A stretch of DNA of 27,688 nucleotides, taken from positions 1-27,688 of the forward strand of contig JAVKSL010000036.1 in NCBI GenBank assembly GCA_039583695.1. Reading direction: 5' to 3'. A program made the translations under genes and the position numbers. The notes beneath the pieces are model-generated. The model did no database searches, was not told the origin of the DNA, and saw nothing but the letters and a program-made list of their open reading frames with translations. This DNA comes from JAVKSL01 sp039583695 (GTDB lineage: Bacteria; Actinomycetota; Acidimicrobiia; Acidimicrobiales; JAJPHD01). Each line of letters opens with the position of its first letter. Position 1 is the first letter of the stretch. Of this stretch, positions 15,572 to 22,459 are shown piece after piece.

Positions 15572-16736
15572 TCATCCGCCCTTCACCTTCAGATCGGCGG
15601 CCACCTGCGCCGGAACGGCCTGATGGCCTGCGGCATAGGCCTGCGCTATCACCCCCGCGGTCCGCTTCACCAGCGCCGGCAGTGGGTGGTCGTCCAGGAA
15701 CATCTTGAACTGCGTCACTGCCGCGTTTGTGTTTTGAAGGTCCTGGAAGTACATGTAGCCAAGGAAGACATGGGCATCCGGGTAGCTCGGGTCGAGCGCC
15801 GTAGCCTCGGCAACCAGTGCCCGACCCTGGGCCATGTCGGCAGCGTTGTGAGCCGATACCCCCGCCAGCCTGAGCACCCAGCCTTCGTAGGCAAGGGCAA
15901 CCGGCTGATTCGGGTCGGCGTTCAAGACCTTGGCGAGGATCTTGGCTGCAGCAACGTCGGAGCCCTTGCTCACCAGCGTGCGCGCCTGGAGCAGCTCGGC
16001 GGCTACTTGGGTGCTCAGCTGGTGGCTGCTCGGCGCGGGGAGGACGGGCGGGCTACCAGAGACCTGCTGACCTGGCTGGCGAGCCGCGGCAAAGCTCCCC
16101 ACTCCAATGCCGATGCCGACCATAAAGGCCAGGATCGATCCGCCCAGCATCCAACGCCGGCGCACCCGAACCCGCCGGGGTCGTGCCGAGCCTGACGGAT
16201 CGAGCGCCACAGTGGCCTCCTGCAGCGCGGCGTCCGGCTCGACAATCCCTGGGTCAGCTCCGATCTGAGAAGGGCGGTCGTTGCTATAAGACGCCGGCCT
16301 CACCCAGTCTGGCTGACCCGTACCCACCGGCTCGGGCAGGGTACCCACCGGCTCGGGCAGGGTACCCACCGGCTCGGGNNNNNNNNNNNNNNNNNNNNNN
16401 NNNNNNNNNNNNNNNNNNNNNNNNNNNNNNNNNNNNNNNNNNNNNNNNNNNNNNNNNNNNNNNNNNNNNNNNNNNNNNCACCGTACCCACCGGCTCGGGC
16501 ACCGTACCCACCGGCTCGGGCACCGTACCCACCGGCTCGGGCACCGTACCCACCGGCTCGGGCACCGTACCCACCGCCAGAGCCCGGATTGCAGCGGCTG
16601 CCTGGGCGACGTAGTCGTCCCTCAGCTCGCGGTAGCTGAACTCGTCGATCTCACCCGCGGCCCACTCCCGATCCAGGGACATCAGGGCGGCCAGGGAGCG
16701 CTCCCGATCCTCCTCCATCTCACGAAGCGAGCTCAT
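15572..16736 (-). CDS. ccmI: c-type cytochrome biogenesis protein CcmI (CycH-like), split only by an assembly gap
   Basis: One gene, although the 100-N gap breaks the frame. Start side (from ATG 16736): 'RERSLAALMSLDREWAAGEID' in parts, then 'FSYRELRDDYVAQAAAAI', the CcmI-type N-terminal helical region. Then comes a GTVPEPV repeat array interrupted by the gap. After the gap it resumes as GTLPEPV in the other frame, then a membrane segment ('MLGGSILAFMVGIGIGVGSF') and a TPR domain ('AKILAKVLNADPNQPVALAYEGW', 'AEATALDPSYPDAHVFLGY' blocks) ending in VKGG. CcmI binds apocytochrome c and presents it to the heme ligation complex. Its ATG overlaps the ccmH stop by 4 bp (ATGA). Because the unit is 21 bp and both flanks end on unit boundaries, the true gap must be close to a multiple of 21 for the gene to be whole; 100 is a placeholder. 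Confidence 0.82.
16318..16576 (-). repeat. 21-bp in-frame tandem repeat in ccmI, containing an assembly gap
   Basis: To the left of the gap are one partial and two full units (16337-16357, 16358-16378), encoding GTLPEPV. To the right are four full units (16479-16499, 16500-16520, 16521-16541, 16542-16562) and a partial one, encoding GTVPEPV. Copies on each side are identical; the two types differ at two bases (CAGGG versus CACCG at the unit start on the plus strand). At least six full copies exist and the true number is unknown. Confidence 0.95.
16379..16478. other. Assembly gap, exactly 100 N
   Basis: A run of exactly 100 N, the common placeholder for a gap of unknown length. It lies inside the ccmI tandem array, where short reads cannot be placed. 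It is not biological sequence. Confidence 0.97.
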
Positions 16737-17236
16737 CGGCGCAACGCATCCTCGACAAGGGCGCGATCGGCCTCGCTGGAGGCGGCCCTCGGCCCCCTAC
16801 GCCTCCGGCTGAGCACGAAGATCAAGCCCAGGCTCCCGAGCAGCACCGCCACGAGTGGCAGGATCCACACCAAGCTCCCAAGGCCCGACCTCGGCGGCAC
16901 GAGCAGGATGCTGGCGCCGTAGCCGGCCTCCACCCCGGTCTCGATCGCTTTGTCACTCGCTCCTGCATCCACCCGCGCAGCCACAAAGTGCCTGATCGCG
17001 ACCGCTGTGGCCGCACTGGAGTCCCCAACTGACAAGTCGGTGCAGCTGGGACAGCCGATGATGGAGTCGAGATGGGCGATCCTCTGAGCCCGGGTGGGCT
17101 TTCCATTGCCCGAGCCGAGGCCGCTCCCGATTGCCAGGCCCACCCCGAGCAGCACCACCAAGATCGCCCATACCAGGCGGGAGGAACCCAGGCGAAGGGA
17201 GGCCCGCTGGACACCAGCCCGGCCAACCGCGGTCAC
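16733..17236 (-). CDS. ccmH: Cytochrome c maturation protein CcmH
   Basis: A 167-residue membrane-anchored thiol protein that reduces the apocytochrome CXXCH cysteines before heme attachment. One N-terminal membrane segment (about 20-41) and one near the end (about 124-145) frame the thiol domain. The redox pair is C62-P-S-C65 in 'SIIGCPSCTDLSV', corresponding to the usual LRCxxCQ; the Arg and Gln are replaced. 'VGDSSAATAVAIRHFVAARV', 'DAGASDKAIETGVEAGYGA' and 'LLVPPRSGLGSLVWILP' match the family's conserved order. It starts at GTG 17236, directly after the ccmG stop, and its stop overlaps the ccmI ATG by 4 bp. Translation is probably coupled through the operon. Confidence 0.9.
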   Translation of the reverse strand: MTAVGRAGVQRASLRLGSSRLVWAILVVLLGVGLAIGSGLGSGNGKPTRAQRIAHLDSIIGCPSCTDLSVGDSSAATAVAIRHFVAARVDAGASDKAIETGVEAGYGASILLVPPRSGLGSLVWILPLVAVLLGSLGLIFVLSRRRRGPRAASSEADRALVEDALRR

Positions 17237-17776
17237 TCAGTAACCCCTGGTCTGAGCCAGGGCCAGTAGCCGGTCCAGACCGGTGGCAGTCACCTGACCC
17301 ACCAGCTTGGTCACCACCGTGCCGTTCGGAGCGACCAGGAACGAGGTGGGCGGGCTTCGGACTCCCCAGTGGACCGCGTCCATGCCAGTCGGGTCGGCCA
17401 CAACCGGATAGTCCCCGCCGTGCTGGGTGACAAAACGGGCCGCGACCGAGGGCTGGTCCTGGTACGGCACTCCGAGAACTACAACATCGGACTTGTTGGC
17501 CTCGGCAAAGGCATCCAGCTGGCCAGCCTCCGCCTGACACGGCCCGCACCAGCTGGCGAAGAAGTTGACCAGGACGAAGCGCCCCCGCAGGCTGGTCATG
17601 CTCACGTGCCCCCCCCCGGTGAGCGAGCCACCTGAGATCGTCGGCGCCACCTTTCCAATCAGGGGGGTCTCAGCCTGTACGTTGGCCGCACTCGGAGAGG
17701 ACGCAAACACTGCTATCAGGGCCACTGCCGCCACCGCGACGCCCGCGGCGGCCAGGCGGATCGGGCTCATGGTCAC
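17237..17776 (-). CDS. ccmG: CcmG/DsbE-type thioredoxin-like thiol:disulfide protein
   Basis: A 179-residue protein anchored by an N-terminal membrane segment (about residues 7-26) with a thioredoxin fold outside the membrane. It supplies electrons to keep CcmH and apocytochrome cysteines reduced. The active site is W76-C77-G-P-C80 in 'VNFFASWCGPCQAE'. The cis-proline region is 'GVRSPPTSFLVAPNGTVV'. The start is GTG 17776, overlapping the ccmF stop as GTGA, or the ATG two codons later (17770). The alternative name would be a TlpA/ResA family protein; its place between ccmF and ccmH makes CcmG the best call. Confidence 0.9.
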   Translation of the reverse strand: MTMSPIRLAAAGVAVAAVALIAVFASSPSAANVQAETPLIGKVAPTISGGSLTGGGHVSMTSLRGRFVLVNFFASWCGPCQAEAGQLDAFAEANKSDVVVLGVPYQDQPSVAARFVTQHGGDYPVVADPTGMDAVHWGVRSPPTSFLVAPNGTVVTKLVGQVTATGLDRLLALAQTRGY

Positions 17777-19929
17777 GGCGCAGGACCCAGGGCGTGGCTC
17801 GGCGCAGGGCCCAGGGCGTGGCTCGGCGCAGGACCCAGGGCGTGGCTCGTCGCAGGACCCAGGGCGTGGCTCGTCGCAGGGCCCAGGGCGTGGCTCGTCG
17901 CAGGACCCAGGGCGTGGCTCGGCGCAGGACCCAGGGCGGTCCCGACCGGGGACACCCGCTCAGGCACCACCTTGACCACGGCGGCCGCACTCGCCGGTGC
18001 GGTGCCCGCCGCCCGCCGCCCGCGGGGCCACGCCGCAAGGAGCACTCCCAGAGCAAGGATCCCGCCCCCGATCCAAAGCCAGCTCACCATGGGCTGCACG
18101 ATCACCCCGATCAGGACCGACCCTGCCTTGCCCTGAGGCGGCCCGTCGTAAGTGAGGTACACGTCCTTGCGCAGGCCAGCCGAGATGGCGGGGCTGCCGA
18201 CCGCTTGCACGTTGTCGCCGAACTGGCTGATCCCCGGCCGGAGCACCCCCCGCCCCGCAACCTCCACAGTGGCTATCTGCTCGGTCTTCGCGGGCGTCAC
18301 CCGGGTCCGCACACTGCGGTAGGTCAGGGTTTGACCGTCCGCCACCTTCGGTCGTCCGGGATACAGCCTGACCTCACTGCGCTGACCGAACGACATGCTG
18401 GCTGCCAGCGCCACGCCGATGGCCACGATCCCCAAGTGCACGACCATCCCCCCATTCGAGCGGCCCAGCAGCCCCCGCCATATGGCACCCCCCCGGGCAG
18501 ACGAGCGGATCGACCGGCCCAGCTGCGCCAGAGCAGAGGCCCCGGCGAAGGCCCCGAGCCCGAACGCCAGCAGGGGCACAACGCCGTGAATGCCAGCCAG
18601 CGCGCAGCCCAGGAGCGTAAGGACCCCGGCGAAGGCCGGAATCAAAAGGCGCGCCCGCACCGCAGCCCAAGAAGACCGCCGCCAGGACAGCACCGGGCCC
18701 ACGGCCATGAAGAACAGCAACGCGAGGCCTATCGGCATCGACATCGTGTCGAAGTACGGCGCCCCGACGGTGATGGACTTGCCGCTGAGCGCAACCACAA
18801 ACAGCGGGAACACAGTCCCCAGCAGGACCACAAAGGCAAAGGCGGCAAACAATAGGTTGTTGACCAAGAACCCACCCTCGCGTGACAGCGCGGATTCCAC
18901 CTTGGACCGAGCCCGCAATAGGTCCCCGCGCCATCCGATCAGCCCGACCGACCCCACGGTCACCACCCCGAAGAAGCCGATCAGCACCGGGCCCAGCTCG
19001 GATGCCGAGAACGCGTGGACCGACTCCAGCACCCCCGATCGGGTGAGGAACGTTGCCAGGATGGTCAGACAAAATGTGGCCATGAGGAGCGAGAGGTTCC
19101 ACACCCGCAGCAGCCCCCTGCGTTCTTGGGCCATGGCCGAGTGCAAGTAGGCGGTCCCGGTGAGCCAGGGTAGGAACGCCGCATTCTCCACCGGGTCCCA
19201 CGCCCAGAAACCGCCCCATCCGAGCACCTTGTAGGACCACCACGCCCCGAGGACGAGCCCCACGCTCAAGCAGCCCCAGGCGAACAGGGTCCAGCGACGC
19301 ACGTCCATCAGCCAGGACTCCCCCAGCCTGCCAGTGACCAGCGCCCCCACGGCGAAGGCGAACGGGATGGTAAAGCCGACGAAGCCCAGGTACAAGAACG
19401 GCGGATGGATCACCACCAACAGGTTGTCCTGCAACAAAGCGTTGGGCCCCGCCCCGTCGGGCGGCACCGTGCCCACAACCTCCTTGAACGGGTTGGCTGG
19501 CCCGAGCATGAGGGCGAAGAAGAAAGCCGCCACCGCCAGGCAGACAATCGTCGCCACCGCCACCAGCGGGTCCTCTGGCCGCCGGCGGAACCTCCAGGCC
19601 ATCGCGGCGATGTAGCCGGCCAGGATCAGCGCCCATAGAAGGATCGAGCCCTGGAGCGCGGACCACATCCCAGTTATGGAATAGAACAGCGGGGTCTGGC
19701 GGCTGTTGTTGGCGGCCACGAATGCCAGCGCGAAGTCGTGGGTGATGAGGGCATGCTCCATGACCACCGTGGCCACGACCGCCGCCAGGAGGATCAACCC
19801 AGCGTAGATTCCACCTTGTCTGAGAAATGAGGCCTTGTGCCGCACAAGACCCGTGCCCACGATGGCCATGCCCACCAAGCAGGCCAGAAACCCCAGGAGC
19901 AAGGCGGCCTGGCCAATGGCACTGGTCAT
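17773..19929 (-). CDS. ccmF: Heme lyase subunit CcmF
   Basis: A 718-residue integral membrane protein with many hydrophobic segments. It takes heme from holo-CcmE and, with CcmH/CcmI, attaches it to apocytochrome c. The WWD heme-handling motif is at about residues 225-248 ('GAWWSYKVLGWGGFWAWDP'). Conserved blocks include 'HPPFLYLGFVGFTIPF', 'ATFLTRSGVLESVHAF' and 'LLGTVFPLF'. After the last membrane segment (about residues 625-645) comes a short linker and, from about residue 664, a tail of ALGPAPSH/ALGPATSH repeats that runs to the stop codon and is not part of the family. ATG 19929 overlaps the ccmE stop (ATGA) and the stop overlaps the ccmG GTG, so all are coupled. Confidence 0.95.
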   Translation of the reverse strand: MTSAIGQAALLLGFLACLVGMAIVGTGLVRHKASFLRQGGIYAGLILLAAVVATVVMEHALITHDFALAFVAANNSRQTPLFYSITGMWSALQGSILLWALILAGYIAAMAWRFRRRPEDPLVAVATIVCLAVAAFFFALMLGPANPFKEVVGTVPPDGAGPNALLQDNLLVVIHPPFLYLGFVGFTIPFAFAVGALVTGRLGESWLMDVRRWTLFAWGCLSVGLVLGAWWSYKVLGWGGFWAWDPVENAAFLPWLTGTAYLHSAMAQERRGLLRVWNLSLLMATFCLTILATFLTRSGVLESVHAFSASELGPVLIGFFGVVTVGSVGLIGWRGDLLRARSKVESALSREGGFLVNNLLFAAFAFVVLLGTVFPLFVVALSGKSITVGAPYFDTMSMPIGLALLFFMAVGPVLSWRRSSWAAVRARLLIPAFAGVLTLLGCALAGIHGVVPLLAFGLGAFAGASALAQLGRSIRSSARGGAIWRGLLGRSNGGMVVHLGIVAIGVALAASMSFGQRSEVRLYPGRPKVADGQTLTYRSVRTRVTPAKTEQIATVEVAGRGVLRPGISQFGDNVQAVGSPAISAGLRKDVYLTYDGPPQGKAGSVLIGVIVQPMVSWLWIGGGILALGVLLAAWPRGRRAAGTAPASAAAVVKVVPERVSPVGTALGPAPSHALGPATSHALGPATSHALGPATSHALGPAPSHALGPAPSHALGPAP
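17777..17940 (-). repeat. 24-bp in-frame tandem repeat forming the C-terminal tail of CcmF
   Basis: Six full 24-bp units (starting at 17777, 17801, 17825, 17849, 17873 and 17897) and most of a seventh (17921-17940). Copies differ at only two positions: one is a Pro/Thr change, the other is a silent GGT/GGC change. Such uniformity means recent expansion or homogenisation. The array ends exactly at the ccmF stop codon and the overlapping ccmG start. Confidence 0.95.
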
Positions 19930-20381
19930 CTGGCCGTGGCGGTCGCTTGCTTGGCTGGGGCGGGAGCGTAGGTGGCCGAGTGCTTCACCATTATCTGGTT
20001 GCTGGCAAAGACGCTGCGGGCGAAGTGGCCCACCACGACCACCGGGATGCCGGGCTTGAACATCTGAGGGTCGCTCCCCACGTTGACCACGGTCATCGAC
20101 GCCCCAGCGCTGGAGATCGTAAAATCTGTACCCTTCGCAGTCTGGCGGACGGTGCCCGGCACGACCGTGCCTTCCAGGTCGAAGGTCCCGGTGCCGAGGC
20201 TGGCCCGATTGGCCAGCGCCACGTTCACGGTGTCGTAGTAGTTGATCGAGTCAGCCAGGCCCTTGTACAAGACGAACCCCAGCACGGCCGCCACGACTAC
20301 CGCTACGATCCATAGCCGTCGCGGGTGCTCGAGGTGGCGCCAGGAACGGGGTCGCAGGCTCCCGGGTGCTGCCAGTGTCAC
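19926..20381 (-). CDS. ccmE: Heme chaperone CcmE
   Basis: A 151-residue heme chaperone of System I, anchored by one N-terminal segment ('WIVAVVVAAVLGFVLY', about 24-39) with an OB-fold domain outside the membrane. It binds heme covalently and carries it from CcmC to CcmF. The heme-binding residue is His134 in VKHSATYAP, with Tyr138, giving the H-x3-Y form rather than the C-x3-Y variant found in some archaea and Gram-positives. 'GTVVPGTVR' and 'VVVVGHFA' are OB-fold strands. The GTG start at 20381 overlaps the ccmD stop and the stop overlaps the ccmF ATG. Confidence 0.93.
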   Translation of the reverse strand: MTLAAPGSLRPRSWRHLEHPRRLWIVAVVVAAVLGFVLYKGLADSINYYDTVNVALANRASLGTGTFDLEGTVVPGTVRQTAKGTDFTISSAGASMTVVNVGSDPQMFKPGIPVVVVGHFARSVFASNQIMVKHSATYAPAPAKQATATAR

Positions 20382-20509
20382 TGACCCTCAGAGCCGCCCG
20401 GCTTCGCGGGCAAGACACGAGTCAAGATGCGTCGCCGGCGCATCACCCAGGCAGAATAGGCAGCCAGGGTCACCAGCACAACGCTATAGCCAGCGTCGAC
20501 GTAGCTCAC
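20378..20509 (-). CDS. ccmD: Small membrane protein CcmD
   Basis: A 43-residue protein starting at GTG 20509, which overlaps the ccmC stop as GTGA. It has one membrane segment (about residues 3-22, 'YVDAGYSVVLVTLAAYSAWV') followed directly by RRRR and a short basic tail, the standard shape of CcmD. CcmD holds the CcmC-CcmE complex together and helps release holo-CcmE. Sequence conservation in this family is weak, so the call rests on size, topology and its position between ccmC and ccmE. Its stop overlaps the ccmE GTG by 4 bp. Confidence 0.85.
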   Translation of the reverse strand: MSYVDAGYSVVLVTLAAYSAWVMRRRRILTRVLPAKPGGSEGQ

Positions 20510-21276
20510 CGGGCAGCCACCTCCTGGGCCTGGACAGGTGCCACCTCCCCAAGCGCAGCCAGAGCCAGGTCCATGGCCTCGTCCTCCAGGCGCTCCTCCA
20601 GGAATTCCACGCGGTAGCGGTGAGCCACCATCCAGCCGTAGACCAACGTGAGCGCACAGAACCCGAGCAGCAGCGTCCAGGCCATGATGCCGTGAACGTT
20701 GAGCTGGCGCTGGGGATCCAGGACGGTGCCCGGCTGGTGCAGGGTCTTGAACCAGTACACCGACATGTAGCTCACCGGGACCAGCACGAACGACACCAGC
20801 GCCACCATCGCGCACCGCCGGGCTCGGGGCTCGCGCTGCGCCGGAAACCGGCGAAGGACCAGGTAGGCGACGTAGCAAACGAACAGCAGCGCGGTCGAGT
20901 CCAAGCGGGCATCCCAGGTCCACCACACTCCCCAGGTAGCCTTTCCCCAGATCGCGCCGGTTAGCAGCGTCAGACCGCAGAACACCACGCCCACCTCCGC
21001 CGAGGCGACCGCCAGGCGATCCCAGACCAGCGACCGGCTCCGGCGCCACAGATACAGCACGCTCGCCACGGCGGAAACCCCGAAGGCCAGATAGGCCACC
21101 CAGGCCACGGGCGGGTGGATGTAGAGCAGGCGGACACGCTGGCCCATGTTGAGCCCGGGTGGCGTGCCCCACAGTCCCAGCCACACGGTGGCGGCTACCG
21201 AGGCGAGCGCCAAGACGCCCAGTCCCCGCCGTGCCGAGGAGCCGGACAGGATCGGAGTGCTGCGGGGTTGCTTCAT
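20506..21276 (-). CDS. ccmC: Heme delivery protein CcmC
   Basis: A 256-residue protein with six predicted membrane segments that presents heme to CcmE. The WWD motif is 'KATWGVWWTWDARLDSTAL'. Its flanking histidines are in 'LLYIHPPVAWVAY' and 'LNVHGIMAWTLLLG', as expected for heme ligation. 'VPVSYMSVYWFKTLHQP' is also typical. The ATG at 21276 is preferred over a TTG at 21306; neither has a clear ribosome binding site. TAGCAT ends seven bases before the ATG, so a leaderless start is possible. It opens the ccm operon, 43 bp after gmd on the same strand. The ABC subunits ccmA and ccmB, usually found just upstream, are absent here. Confidence 0.94.
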   Translation of the reverse strand: MKQPRSTPILSGSSARRGLGVLALASVAATVWLGLWGTPPGLNMGQRVRLLYIHPPVAWVAYLAFGVSAVASVLYLWRRSRSLVWDRLAVASAEVGVVFCGLTLLTGAIWGKATWGVWWTWDARLDSTALLFVCYVAYLVLRRFPAQREPRARRCAMVALVSFVLVPVSYMSVYWFKTLHQPGTVLDPQRQLNVHGIMAWTLLLGFCALTLVYGWMVAHRYRVEFLEERLEDEAMDLALAALGEVAPVQAQEVAAR

Positions 21277-21319
21277 GGCCGCAATGCTAGGTTCGGCCGG
21301 AATCAAGTTCCATGCGGGC

Positions 21320-22306
21320 CTAAAGGGGCCCCGAACCTACCCGCTGGCCGCGCGCGAGGGCCAGATCGGCGTCCACCATCATCGCCACCAGCTCGGGAAA
21401 CTCCACCTCCCGGTGCCAGCCCAGCAGATCCTCGGTGCGGCTTGGATCGCCGACCAACAGATCCACCTCTGCGGGGCGCATGAAGCGCTGGTCGAAGCGA
21501 ACGTGATCGGCCCAGTCCAGCCCGGCGTGGCCAAAGGCCAGCTCGCACAGCTCGCGCACCGAATGGGTCCGACCCGCTGCGACCACGTAGTCGCCTGGGG
21601 TCTCCTGCTGCAGCATCAGCCACATCGCCCTCACATAATCCGCCGCGTATCCCCAGTCCCTCTGCGCATCCAGGTTCCCCAAGCACAGGTGAGTATCGAG
21701 GCCGGCAGCGATACGGGCCACGCCGTGACTCACCTTGCGCTCGACGAACTCCAGGCCCCGCCGGGGGCTGCCGTGATTGAACAGGATGCCTGAGGAGGCG
21801 TGAAGCCCGTAGCTCTCCCGGTAGTTGACCGTGATCCAGTGCCCGTAGACCTTGGCCACCCCGTAGGGGCTGCGGGGATAGAAGGGAGTGGTCACCCGCT
21901 GGGGCACCTCTTGGACCTTGCCGAACATCTCCGACGAGCTGGCCTGGTAGAAGCGGATCTCGGGATCCACGATCCGGATGGCGTCGAGCATCCGGGTGAC
22001 CCCAAGGGCCGTCGTCTCGCCGGTCAGCACAGGCTGGCTCCACGAGGTCTGGACGAACGACTGGGCCGCCAGGTTGTATACCTCGGCGGGTCGGTGCTCC
22101 CGCAGGATGTTGATCATCGATACCTCATCCAGCAGATCACCCGGCACCAAGGTGAGGCGGTCCTGGATGTGGGCGATGCGCTCGAAATTCAGGGTGCTGC
22201 TCCTACGCACCATTCCCACGACCTGGTATCCCTCTTGGAGCAGGAGGTCGGCCAGGTACGAGCCGTCCTGTCCGGTGATGCCAGTGATGAGCGCACGCTT
22301 GGACAT
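21320..22306 (-). CDS. gmd: GDP-mannose 4,6-dehydratase
   Basis: A 328-residue short-chain dehydrogenase/reductase that converts GDP-mannose to GDP-4-keto-6-deoxymannose, the precursor of GDP-fucose, GDP-rhamnose and perosamine for surface glycans. The NADP-binding motif GITGQDGSYLADLLL is at residues 9-23. 'VRRSSTLNFERI' is the segment contacting the cofactor phosphate and neighbouring subunit. The catalytic triad is in 'QASSSEMFG' (Ser/Glu) and Y148-x3-K152 ('SPYGVAK'). 'NHGSPRRGLEFVERK' binds the nucleotide; the usual NHES is NHGS here. 'RDWGYAADYVRAMWLML' is also conserved. Length is normal. No downstream epimerase/reductase is nearby; the next gene on the strand is ccmC. Confidence 0.95.
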   Translation of the reverse strand: MSKRALITGITGQDGSYLADLLLQEGYQVVGMVRRSSTLNFERIAHIQDRLTLVPGDLLDEVSMINILREHRPAEVYNLAAQSFVQTSWSQPVLTGETTALGVTRMLDAIRIVDPEIRFYQASSSEMFGKVQEVPQRVTTPFYPRSPYGVAKVYGHWITVNYRESYGLHASSGILFNHGSPRRGLEFVERKVSHGVARIAAGLDTHLCLGNLDAQRDWGYAADYVRAMWLMLQQETPGDYVVAAGRTHSVRELCELAFGHAGLDWADHVRFDQRFMRPAEVDLLVGDPSRTEDLLGWHREVEFPELVAMMVDADLALARGQRVGSGPL

Positions 22307-22346
22307 GTCCCCGTTCTAGCACTTTCCAAAATTCATGGGCCGATTT

Positions 22347-22375
22347 GTGACATTTTGCCTTGTACGCCCTCTAGT
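22347..22375 (+). promoter_or_regulatory. Candidate promoter of the sigma/anti-sigma fusion gene
   Basis: -35 GTGACA (22347-22352), 17-bp spacer, -10 TCTAGT (22370-22375), matching the housekeeping consensus at five and four of six positions. The predicted start is about 40 bases before the GTG start codon, with GGGGAG-type ribosome binding sequence in between (22406-22419). Confidence 0.5.
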
Positions 22376-22423
22376 GCCGGCTGGATACACCCGATACCAT
22401 GGCATGGGGAGGGGGAGAGCACC

Positions 22424-22459
22424 GTGCCAACGCAACAACAAGTGCCAACGCAACGACAA
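22424..22459 (+). repeat. 18-bp duplication at the start of the sigma fusion gene
   Basis: Two 18-bp copies starting GTGCCAACGCAAC differ at one base (22424-22441 and 22442-22459), encoding VPTQQQ and VPTQRQ. Each copy begins with an in-frame GTG, so the duplication also doubles the possible start codon. Confidence 0.85.

Noticed and set aside
16318..17940. Possible CRISPR array
   Set aside because: The repeats are directly adjacent without spacers, lie in coding frames, and no cas genes are present.
17794..18855. Arg/His-rich open frame of 353 codons on the plus strand
   Set aside because: Antisense to ccmF; the apparent repeat protein is only the 24-bp array read in another frame.
21800..22423. 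Upstream extension of the sigma fusion frame
   Set aside because: This part is antisense to gmd; the GTG at 22424 has a ribosome binding site and begins just before the sigma-like sequence.
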